Source: Fragilaria crotonensis (lineage: Eukaryota; Bacillariophyta; Fragilariophyceae; Fragilariales; Fragilariaceae). Taken from it: a stretch of DNA of 64,000 nucleotides. Location: the NCBI GenBank assembly GCA_022925895.1, contig JAKSYS010000331.1, positions 1 through 64,000 of the forward strand. The letters run 5' to 3'. Position numbers and translations under genes: made by a program. Shown here one piece after another: positions 52,528 to 63,210 of the stretch (within the stretch, counting starts at the first letter, position 1; the number at the start of each line of letters is the position of its first letter). The notes under the pieces are model-generated. The model had not been told where the DNA came from and ran no database searches. It saw only the letters and a program-made list of their open reading frames with translations.

Positions 52528-54908
52528 ATGTTGGCACTTCATGTTCTGCGTCGAATGTCAACTAGAAGTTCTGCGCTCACAGCGACCAGGTTGATGGTTT
52601 GCCAACTCGAGGGTGTCAGTTCGCTCTCGATCTGGTTGGACGGACGTCTGCCGATCTTTCCGGTTGGCAGACGACATAAGTCGACCGTCGCGGATGCCTA
52701 TGATGAAGACAGGTCAAGGCAAACTCGACTTGAAATCCCTCAGCGAATTCGGCAAAAGGTTATCAGTGCTGCGGACGCCGTGTCCCTTATAAACGACGGT
52801 GACACTGTATGTGTCTCTGGTTTCGTTTGTCAGGGAGCACCTGAAGCAGTCCTCAAAGCGCTCGGCGAACGATACAAGGAAACAAATTCACCCAACAATC
52901 TCACTCTTTTGTTTGGCGGCGGACCTGGCGACTTCGACAAAAGAGGTCTTAATCACCTCGCCCAACTTCCACCCGAAGGAAGTAGCGCACCTCCTATGCT
53001 TCGCCGCACTATCGGCTCTCATTACGGGCAGACACCCATGGTGGCCCGCTTGGCTCTGGACGAGATAGTTGAAGCCTGGACGCTGCCAATGGGGTCGGTT
53101 TCGCGAATGCTTCGAGCTCAATCAACCCATTCACCCGGGCATATCACAACTATTGGCCTTGGCACTTATGTAGACCCAGACTTATCTGGAGGGGCAGCAA
53201 ATGAATCAGCGAAAAGGAGCCCCTTCAACAAGCAATTAGTGACAAAGATTTCACTCGACGATCAAAATTTTCTCATGTACAAGGCACTTCCTGTCAACGT
53301 TGCTATCATTCGGGGAACGACTGCCGATGGCCAAGGCAACATCTCGATTGAACACGAGTCCCTCAAGTGCGATCAAATGACTACGGCTGCTGCCGCGCGT
53401 AATTCTGGCGGCATCGTCATCGCCCAAGTCAAAAGAGTCGCTGCAAACTGCTCATTGCCTTCAAGAACCATCGCTGTACCTGGAGCACTAGTCGATTGCG
53501 TTGTAGTAGTGGACACTGAGGACCACGACACTCTCCATCCGATGAGCTATGTGGAAAAACACAATCCAGTATTGACGGGGGAGTTTCGCACTCCCCAAGA
53601 TCAATTACCGACCATGAGTCTTGATGTCCGGAAAATCATTGCTCGCCGTGCCTCTTTCGGACTCAAGCCCAATACTGTTGTCAACCTTGGTATCGGCTTG
53701 CCCGAAGGCGTCGCCGCGGTTGCAGCGGAGGAAGGAATGCTCTCGTACGTCACCTTGTCGACAGAACCAGGTAGCTTCGGGGGAATTCCTGCATCCGGGC
53801 ACAGCTTCGGGCCTTCCTTCAACTCAGACGCTTTAGTTGAAATGAACCAAATGTTTGATTTCTATGATGGAGGCGGACTGGACCTGTGCTTTCTTGGCGC
53901 CGCCCAAGTCTCGAAAAATGGTGATGTCAACGTTTCAAGGATGAGTAAAAACCGTCTTACTGGTCCGGGAGGATTCATCGACATCTCACAGTCTACGAAG
54001 AATATCTTCTTCATGACTCCTCTTACGACAAAAGGGCTCGAACTTGATATCCCTGGCGATGGAACCATGAAGATTGCCACGGAGGGAGAACTGAAGAAGT
54101 TCGTTTCGGAAGTCTATGAGAAGACATTTAGTGGCGACGAAGCTGTCCGTCGTGGCCAAACTGTCTTTTACGTCACAGAGGCCGTGTTTCGACGTTCCGC
54201 GAAACACGATGTTATTGAGCTTATCGAAATTGCTCCAGGCATTGACCTTCAAAGGACATCCTAGACCAATTGGACTTTCAACCAGTGGTGAGCAAGAACC
54301 TGAAAGTGATGGATCGCAGAATCTTCATGAAAGAAAGGATGGGCATACGAAGAGACCTCTTCGGCTCTCTCAACGAAAGATTTACGTATCACGAGGATGA
54401 TCACTCCATGTTCCTCGATCTTTTGGTATTACCATCGACTGCGAGGATGATATCCAATGGTTGATGGATAGTGTCGGGTACATGCTTGACCCTTGGTTGC
54501 AGCGAAGGGACCAATCGAAATGGTTGTAAACTATGACGGATTTGATATTCGCAAGGACTTGGAAAGAAGTATAATGCTGCCCTGGAAGTGCTCGGTGCAA
54601 AATACTACAAGAGTGTTGTGAGATTCGCTGGAAAAGCCTTCAAACGTGCAAAACTGGGAAAGCAGCTGAGGATTGATGACTGGGATTTCGATTGCCTGTT
54701 CAAGCGTTACGATAAGGACGGTAATTCCAGAGTGTCTGTTGAGGAGCTGCGTGATGGTATGATGCACGATTTCCATATCCACTTGACTCCTGGCCAAATG
54801 AACTTTATCATCAAGACTTACGGCGGCGGTGGTGGCTTGACGTCTGTGGAATTGGACAAAACAGCCTTCTGCGAAGTGCTCCTCTACATTCTCAAAACCG
54901 ACAAATAA
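52528..54908 (+). CDS. Mitochondrial CoA-transferase (YdiF/propionate type) with EF-hand tail; end frame-broken
   Basis: ATG 52528, with a basic presequence of about 60 residues. Family I CoA-transferase motifs: VSGFVCQGAPEAVL, LTLLFGGGPGDFDKRGL, VVNLGIGLPEGVAA, then the catalytic Glu in LSTEPGSFGG (about residue 413), and GGGLDLCFLGAAQV. Such enzymes move CoA between acetate, propionate or acetoacetate. The long frame stops at 54264, but homologous sequence goes on in other frames: DILDQLDFQPVVSKNLKVMD, then AAKGPIEMVVNYDGFDI, then GAKYYKSVVRFAGKAF. Shifts lie near 54254, 54421-54424, 54493 and 54563-54569, each explained by one missing base. The last part contains a canonical EF-hand loop (DKDGNSRVSVEE, about 54712-54747), unusual for this enzyme. 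Confidence 0.8.
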
Positions 54909-55697
54909 ATCGTACGTCCTTTGTTCAATCACACGATTCTACCGGTTGTCATCTCAAGTCTAGTATGTTGCCCTGCATTCAGTACCAAGGAGACATCCAC
55001 TAGCGATAACTCCTTTGACCACGACGAACATCTCCACGCAAATTCTCACCACGTCCTTCGAACGATTCCGGTGCAAGTCATGGAATCGAGGTTCCAATTC
55101 AACGATGCGAATTCTGAGTGGTCTCGCGGCCAAACAACAAATGTGTTGGAGCATATAATCCGTGTGCGTTTCGACTTCCTGTGAAGGATGTGGACTTAGT
55201 ATTGGTCCAATTAGTGCCACTGGTGGCGATAGTCCAGCACAAGGTTCCAACCCGGTAGTGTTCGACAATTCCATCTCAGGCGCTCCGACTACAGACGCTT
55301 GTAACGACTGACGCTGACGGTTTCCAATGATCCCACGATGACCATAGGACCCCCCCTTCTCACTCTCAGCACCCTTTACTGGAGAAACATATGCCGGTTC
55401 TCCCGACCTCGAATTCTGAGACACATTTTCTAGTGGATGATGGGGCAAGACTTCCTCTCTTCTCGCCGCGATAATTGCGATGGAACTCATCGAAAAAAGG
55501 TAGTAATGCCGTGATTGCGGTAAATAGCCATGTCCTTGGTTAGAACAATGGGTGCTCTCTCCTAGTTGCTTCGTAGTACGCTGGACCATGACAGCATAAC
55601 TCAAACACAACAATTCCGGATGACCCTGGATGCTACGTCTGAATCCGGACCTCCAACGATACGGAGCTCGTCACAGGGTTCAGTCTAAATCAAGCCT
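54909..55697. other. Region without a recognised gene; one weak frame
   Basis: A minus-strand frame with ATG 55589 runs to 54960 (209 codons) but shows no domain and mixed composition; it may be a chance frame or an unrecognised lineage-specific gene. Nothing else supported. Confidence 0.3.
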
Positions 55698-57730
55698 CTA
55701 TGACCTACCTCTTGCAACTTTTAAGGCATGCTTGAGTAGGCCTCGAACATTTTCAAGAGCGCCTCGCAAACCCTGCTCTGGCACCATGATGACAATAGAC
55801 CCACGACCCGTTGGGAGGTACCCAACCAGCGTTTCCAATACAGCACTTGCCGCACATTCCGAGGCCGCTCCTTGTCGCGCTTGAAGTGCCAGTGCATCTG
55901 CAACTTTCGTTAAGCGGTGACGAAGCTCAGTGGCGACATTAAGCTGATACCGAAAGGAAGAATTGCATACAATGACAAGCACATCGACAGAACCAAGATC
56001 ATCGTGGTTGTCTCCGTCTTGAGCACAAAAATCATAGAGGCTTGCCACATCTCCAGCAAAGGATTTTTCGAAATAATGTCTACCGCACCACTCTTGGAAC
56101 CACTGAGCCGATTTCACCACGGCAGACACCTGATTCAGGAGGCACTTGTATTCGTCGCATCTGCCGGTGAATTCATGACATGGACCACAGCAACGTGCAA
56201 AGACTTGGATTTCGATTTCATATCCGAGTTCAGGTGCAGCGAATCTTTCACTTTTGATCCATGACTATGTCTGAGCAATAAAAGTGTGAATTCCTCGCCA
56301 TTCTTGGCCTCCGTCCGTTGACTCGTCGCTTGTGGCAGCAACAACAACCCTTCGGCATCTCGTACGCTCATCAATCGTGACGATTGTTGAACTCCTGTGG
56401 AAGTGGCGATCAATTTGGTGCCCTGGTGAGATAATGTGACACGATGGTACTCGGGTCGCTCCACATCGAGCTTGACATCATGCGAGAGCACGGCTGTCAT
56501 TTCTGGGTGGACCCAGGCGCTTTGCACTATGCTGTGCCCCTTTTCCTCGAAACTGGCCTCTTCAGCGATACTCGCTATCATCATCCCGTCCCACAATAGC
56601 TGCAGGCAGGGTCGCAAGAGCAAGTGTGCACATACGAATCCGGAGACTGGATTGCCAGGGAGTGCAAAAAGTAGTTGCGTTCGACTTGCGTGTTGCATAG
56701 TGACAAACGTGGTGGGCTTGCCAGGTTTCATATGCATCCTACCCATGTGCAGGGTCCCATCTAGATGCTGCACCAGAATTTCTTCCATCACATCCGATTC
56801 GCCTCTGGAGATTCCGCCGGTCGTGACAATCACGTCGCAGCCGGCTTTCGTAATGGCGTCGCGCAAGGTCTCTGTCAGGGATGCGATGTCATCGTCCCTT
56901 TGAATTCCAAGATCAACCGGGGTGCATGTTTGGAAGCTAGATAAGAGTGACAGTAGGATAGGTCGGTTGACATCTGGAATTTTGCCATAGCTATTGGATG
57001 GCTTGTCGTCGGGTCGTAAGAGCTCATTTCCCGTCGAGAGGACGCCCACGCGGATGCTCCTTTGCACCGTCACACTCTCAACATTTGCTTGTAGCAGCAG
57101 ACCAATGGCCGCGGAGTCTATGCAGTGACCCTTGGGTAAAACTACCGACCCAGCGGGTATGTCACAACCCACTTGGCGGACCCAGGTGCCAGGTTTGATC
57201 TTCGCCATCTTTTGAACAGCTATCCGCGTGTGATCCTGTGAGACCTGACACTCTTCGATAGGGACAACGCAATCACATGAGTCCGGAAGAACGGCTCCTG
57301 TTGTAATGTAGTAGGCACTGGGCAATTCGGATGATTTCTCAGCGAACAAACCAGCGTCGCGGCCGGCATATATCTTGTCGACCACGACATGAGTCCATGT
57401 TACAGCTGCGTTCGCATGTGCCGGCATTGATGCTTTATCGTCCAAAACATCCTTGCTGTGAATTGCATATCCATCCATGATACTTGCATTGTAGGCGGGA
57501 TAGCCAGGTTCCGACATGATCACATCTTCAGCTACACGTCGACCTAACAACTGCTTCCATGGCCAGTCGTCACTGGCATGAGCTCGCTGGAGCTGTCGTA
57601 GTGAAATAGTCTCACTGTCGACACCGTCGGATATCAACTTCAGTGCGGTTTGACGAAGGACAGTGCGAATGGCGTCGGGGACGGTCACCATGGGGTGAAC
57701 CCTCTTTTCGAACGTTTCGATAGGCGTCAT
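55698..57730 (-). CDS. CNX1: Cnx1-like MoeA-MogA fusion with degenerate MogA domain, frame-broken
   Basis: ATG 57730. The MoeA (E) part has ASIMDGYAIHS, YYITTGAVLPDSCDCVVPIEE, RVGVLSTGNELL, the molybdopterin-site segment VIVTTGGISRGESDVMEE and FALPGNPVSGFV. It inserts molybdate into adenylated molybdopterin. Near residue 510 a new domain starts (LHVAVVHVMNSPAD), like the first strand of MogA/Cnx1G. A stop at 56135-56137 interrupts it and the rest follows in the next frame (56129-55698). E-then-G order matches plant Cnx1, not gephyrin. The G part ends convincingly (RGSIVIMVPEQ to LLKHALKVARG), but the GGTG..PRDVTPEAT motif that binds and adenylates molybdopterin is replaced by CNSSFRYQLNVATEL. 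The G half is therefore probably inactive. Confidence 0.8.
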
Positions 57731-57823
57731 GGAACAGGTATTGGTTTAAAGGTTAGCAGCAATGGGAATCGTCAAAGAACACCCACCGTCGCGAGGCAAG
57801 TGCGCTGAGGTCTGTGATGGAAT

Positions 57824-57858
57824 ATCCTACTATATCCTACTATATCCTACTATATTAT
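57824..57858. repeat. TATCCTACTA microsatellite
   Basis: Three and a half tandem copies of the 10-mer TATCCTACTA, directly abutting the left copy of the Helitron-flanking repeat. Confidence 0.8.
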
Positions 57859-57995
57859 AAATTAATTGTGTGCGTGCGTGCGTCCGTCTGTTACGGAGTA
57901 TGACCACTCTGGGGTACTGGATCAAATGAATACTGTCTGAATTTTTTCACTACGGAGCTTCGCCAGGGTTGAGTACTGAAAGTAAACAGTAACCA
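57855..57995 (+). repeat. Helitron-flanking direct repeat, left copy
   Basis: Begins TTATAAATTAATTGTGTGCG and runs through GTTACGGAGTATGACCACTC, GGATCAAATGAATACTGTC and AGTACTGAAAGTAAACAGTA. Almost the same sequence is at 63455-63595. The pair brackets the Helitron gene in direct orientation. Confidence 0.85.
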
Positions 57996-58381
57996 AGAAG
58001 CTTCGCCAGTATTGGTGCTTGGCCCCCCCATGAACGCAAATTTTTTGGTTATAAAAATCATCCCTTACTCAAATAACGTTTTATTAACGGTGGGTTTCTT
58101 CGTTTTTTGAAAAATAACGCTTAATTAACGGCGGGTTGCGTCGTGAAGTTGTATTATTGGTGGTCATTGCACAGTACTGTACGCTGGCTGTACTGTAGTC
58201 CCTGTTACGACTCTACATTGTACTCCAGTACCTCATACACTCACTCACTATAAGATGTACTCCGAGTACTGTACAGTATGGTACGCTGTACTGTAGACTC
58301 CAGTACCTCATACACCTACAGTAATTGTACCGCTCACATAATTCCTTGCTTCCAATTCTTTCCAATCAGCATATAACCATT
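57996..58381. other. 5' flank of the Helitron coding region
   Basis: No gene. Holds two related AT-rich pieces (TAACGTTTTATTAACGGTGG and TAACGCTTAATTAACGGCGG, 58074-58135) and GTACTCCGAGTAC palindromes (58258-58270). The Helitron's own 5' terminus is probably here or in the left repeat but was not pinned down. Confidence 0.4.
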
Positions 58382-61300
58382 ATGTCACACCCAAGTAAAC
58401 ATTCACTATCAACAAAGCCAGCTGCCATTGCAGCAAGGAAAAGCGTGCCAAACCGCAACCTGTCCCAAGAAGAAGGTGGTGACCCTGTAGCTGCCACACA
58501 GATGGCCGCCATCACCACCAGGAACCGTGAGCAGAAGAGACAAACACGTCTGGAGCGCCTCCAGAGATCTCAAGAAGGTGACCCTGTTGCTGTCACACAG
58601 ATGGCCACCATCACCACCAGGAACCGTGAGCAGAAGAGACAAACACGTCTGGAGCGCCTCCAGAGATCTCAAGAAGGTGACCCTGTTGCTGTCACACAGA
58701 TGGCTGCCATCACCACTCAGCACCAAGAGAACATGAGACAAACACGTCTGGAGCGCCTCCAGAGATCTCAAGAAGGTGACCCTGTTGCTGCCACACAGAT
58801 GGCTGCCATCACCACTCAGCACCAAGAGCACATGAGACAAACACGTCTGGAGCGCCTCCAGAGATCTCAAGAAGGTGACCCTGTTGCTGCCACACAGATG
58901 GCTGCCATCACCACTCAGCACCAAGAGCACATGAGACAAACACGCCAAAGTTGCCAATGCACCAATGGCGCAGCCTATTCATCTGCTCCTGCTCCAGCAC
59001 GTCATGTCCTTGGCCCATGCACAGTTGAATGTCAGGGCTGCTCTGCACTGCATTTTCCAAATGAATCAAGGTCTGAAAGGGGCTACTTTTCATCTTGCTG
59101 TGCCAAGGGCAAGGTATCTCTCCTCCCTCTTGATCCCACACCAAATGTGTTGATGGATCTTTTTCATGCACATGAATTGTTCATGCCACACATCCGTGCC
59201 TACAACTCTGCCTTGAGTTTTGCCTCAATAGGCGCTAATGTGGATGATGCTTTGATTGATAGGAGTTGTGGAATTTATACTTTTCGCATTCATGGCTCAA
59301 TGTACCACCGGTTAGGATCATTGCTCCCAGAACCTGGACAGCATCCTGCTTTTGCACAACTCTATTTCTATGACACTAACCATGAGGTGGACAATCGTTT
59401 ACATCATTTGAATACCTTGGACAGGAATACTTTGGTTTTATTGCAGCAAATGATTCAGAATCAAAACCGGCTGTATGGATTATTCAAGCAAGCTCTTGAT
59501 GAGGAAACCTTGGCCAGTAATACTGATGGTAATCATGATGTTGAATTGCCTGGCCACAATGTTGCAATGCATATCCTGGATCAACCTGAATTGGACAACA
59601 GACGGTACAATGCACCAAGTTCCAGTGAGGTAGCTGTGATTCTTCCTGACGAAGGTTCAGGTAACCGTGATATTCGAGTATTGCCGTGCTGGAGCAATTC
59701 AGTCAATCTCAGAGCTCCATCCCGACTATTCTCCACTGGCATATGTACTCCTTTTTCCAACAGGCTCCCAAGAGGCTGGCATCCTGGCATGATGCAAACT
59801 GGTCCAAATGCTACGACTCCACATTTGACAAGATTAACTTGCCTCATGCATGCTGCATTTCGGCTTTTTGTACGACCTGCTGCTCAGTTCTCCAATCACC
59901 TTCACTTTGCGGGGAAGCTGTTTCACCAATACATTGTGGACTGCTATGCCCAAGTGGAACAAGGCCGTCTTAATTTCATCCGTCTTAATCAACCAAGATT
60001 GCGTGCTGAACTTTATCAAGGCATTGCAGATGCTGTTGCTGGTGAGGATGTGACAAACACTCGACAGCTGGGGCGACGAATCATTCTGCCTTCATCTCAC
60101 ATTGGAAGTGCAAGAAACATGCACCAGCTTTGCCAGGATGCATTGGCAATTGTGCGCCGAATGGGCAAGCCAGACCTCTTTATTACAATGACAACCAATC
60201 CGCAGTGGCCAGAAGTTGTTGAAAACCTTCTTCCTGGCCAAACTGTAAATGACAGACCAGATTTGGTGGCACGAGTGTTCCATCTCAAATTTACAGAGAT
60301 GATGATTGACCTCCAGAAGCGGCAAGTGCTTGGAAGGGTTGTGGCTGCTATCTACACCATCGAATTTCAGAAGCGAGGATTGCCATGCACATGTACTGGT
60401 CATTTTGGCAGAGAATGACAAACCGCGCACAGAATCTGACATTGACCATATTGTTTCAGCTGAGATCCCAGATGCATTGATAGATCCTGAACTTTTGCAA
60501 CTGTGAAGAGGTGTATGTTGCATGGGCCCTGTGGCACCAAAGTTTCCCCAATCGATGGAAAAATTTGAAGTGTTGTAATAGTTCTACAAAGCCAGCAGGT
60601 GAATGCAAGGACAAGTATCCCCGGCCCTTTCAAGATGAGACAACACTCAATGATGATGGATTCCTCAATATCATCGACGTGATGATGGAAGGACTGTAAC
60701 TGTTCGAGGAGCTGAGTTGGACAACCGCTGGGTTGTGCCATATAATTGCCATCTTACCAAGAAGTATGATTGTCATATCAATGTTGAGGTGTGCAATTCA
60801 GTGCAGGCCGTCAAGTACCTCTACAAGTATGTATACAAGGGACACGACCGTGCTGCAGTCCAGATGGGGGAAGATGTTGATGAGATCAAGCTCTATCTTG
60901 ATGGACGTTATGTCTCTGCATCAGAGGCATGCTGGCGCCTCTTCAGCCTTCGTCTACATTCAGAGAAGCCCAATGTGATGCGCCTAATGTTCCATCTTCC
61001 CAATCAGCAATCAGTGGTTTTTGAGGAAAATGAAAATGTTGCTCAAGTGCTTGCAAGAGGACCACCCTGTACACAATTGACTGCCTGGTTGGACCTCAAT
61101 CGGCATGATCAGTATGCTCGCCAGTTCCTTTATCATGACATCCCACAACACTACACATGGAAAAGTGCTGGTGTCGAGAAGTGCTGGGTACGACGCTCAA
61201 TCACCGGCAGACATTCCCCACTGTGTCTCGCCTCTACAGTGCTTCCCCTTCTTCTGGTGAGAGATACTTCCTGCGAAGGATGTTGACTGTAGTGAAAGGT

Positions 61301-63210
61301 GCAACAAGCTTTGAAGCTCTACGAACCGTTGATGATGTACTTTGTCCAACATTTCAAGATGCCTGTCGTACATTGGGTCTTCTAGATGATGATACTGAGT
61401 GGCATCGAGCCATGCAGGAAGCCACACAGACACTCTCCCCAGCAAGGCTCAGAAGACTTTTTGCAATCATCCTCTTCAACTGTGATGTCTCTGACCCAAG
61501 GTCACTCTATGACTCTCACTGGGCTGCCCTGTCAGAAGACTATGCACACCGTCAACCCAGCCTTAGTGAACAACACCTGCAGGACCTCCTTGTGCGTAAA
61601 CTTGATGCCCTTCTGGGGATAATGCACAGCCGTTCTGTATTCGAATGGATACCATCCCTCCGCACACTTCTGGTTGAGGAGCATGGGAGTGCCATGGACA
61701 ACAATTCAGTCAACCATTTGTTAGAATTGCAGCTGTCATCATCCAACACTGATATTCAACAGCAGCTGGATCGCCTCCCTCTCCTGAATCTTGAACAGCG
61801 TGCTATTTTTGATGCTGTACTTGCTTCTGTGAACAACAATGCTGGTACTGAAAATCAGAAAAATGTTTATTTTGTTGATGGACCTGCAGGCTCAGGTAAG
61901 ACGGAGTTGTTCAGGATGATCCTTGCCAAGGTGCGCAGTGAAGGAAGGTTGCCCTTGCAACGGCCATATCAGGCATTGCTGCCTCAAACTTTGCCCCTTT
62001 GGGCCGTACTCTGCACTATATATCCGGGCTTCCAATTCAATTATATGAAACATCCATGTGCAACCTATCAAAAGAGAAGGCAGAAGTTATGAAGGTTGCA
62101 AAGATTTTGATCATTGATGAGATCACAATGCTTAAGGGTGTTGGTCTTGATGTTCTTTCACAGTCTCTTTGTGATTTACTTGAACGTAATGATGCTCCTT
62201 TTGGTGGCTTGGTTGTCGTCATGGGTGGTGACTTTCGTCAAGTGCTTCCCATACTACGCCATGCTGGAAGAGCTACCACTGTGCATTCAACTGTCCTACA
62301 ATCCAAAGTCTGGCAAACATCATCTGTGAATGTAATGCAACTCTCTGAAAATATGCGATTGCGAATGGACTTACAGAACACGAATGCTAACCCAGAGTTC
62401 CAAGAAGTACTTTCCCATTTTGCATCTTTCCTGTTGAGGATCGGCGAGGATATGGAGCCTTCCCCAATAAATCTACCATCTTATATATTCCAGCCTCAGG
62501 ATACAAACGAACTGGTTGAGCATGTGTTTGATGATTTTTCTTCCAATGAACCAGCCTATTGGTCTGAACGTGCTATTCTATGTCCTAAAAACAAAGATGT
62601 TCAAAGAATCAATGATATGGTAACCTCAAGGCTACCTCATGATGAACATGTGTTTCTCAGTATTGACAACATCATATCTGAGGAACCTAATGATCCTGCA
62701 CATACCCTCTATCCTCCTGAATTCCTGAACTCTTTGGAGCTATCTGGCCTTCCACCACATTGCCTCACTCTGAAAAAAGGCATGTTGGTCATGCTGCTCC
62801 GAAACCTATCAAGCACACTCAGCAATGGCACCCGTCTCATTGTTCGCCGTATCTCACAGTCTGTCCTCCAGTGTTTGATTCCTACCACTGCAGAAATTGT
62901 GGACATACCACGGATTGCTCTCCTATCACCTCAAGATGAGCTGCCATTTGTCTTCAAACGACGTCAGTTTCCAGTTCAACCAGCATATGCAATGACGATC
63001 AACAAGAGTCAAGGTCAAACATTGCGAAGAGTTGGCATTTTCTTGCCACAAGGTGTATTTGCACATGGCCAGCTTTACGTTGCTCTCTCAAGAGTTCGTA
63101 ACCCACATGATCTTTTCATATTTACTGATGGTCATCTTCTGCACAACATTGTTTATAAGGAGGTCCTGATATCAAAACTGTGCCCTCAGTATCATCAACA
63201 GGATTTGTAA
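58382..63210 (+). pseudogene. Helitron Rep/helicase protein, frameshifted
   Basis: A Helitron RepHel protein spread over several frames. ATG 58382; the amino part has five 34-residue repeats. The Helitron-like region follows (RIHGSMYHRLGSLLPEPGQ, LPRGWHPGMM) and then the Rep core (DLFITMTTNPQWPE; CHAHVLVILAENDKPR with the HUH-type histidines; HGPCG; YLYKYVYKGHDRAAV with the paired tyrosines). The PIF1-type helicase has FVDGPAGSGKTELF, KILIIDEITMLKG, GGDFRQVLPI, LSENMR and INKSQGQTL to LYVALSRVRNPHDLF. Frame changes lie near 60392, 60510-60530, 60565-60580, 60670, 61160-61250 and 61950; near 60392 two bases seem lost from the LPHAHV codons. Rolling-circle transposons use these parts to nick and unwind DNA. 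The copy is probably inactive. Confidence 0.85.
58470..58955 (+). repeat. 102-bp tandem repeats encoding a 34-residue unit
   Basis: Five consecutive units of 102 bp within the Helitron amino-terminal coding region. The unit reads approximately EGDPVAVTQMAAITT, then RNREQ or QHQEH, then RQTRLERLQRSQ. Units 2-5 are almost identical, so the array is young or kept even by conversion. It encodes a basic, Gln/Arg-rich helix that may act in nuclear localisation or DNA binding. Confidence 0.9.
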
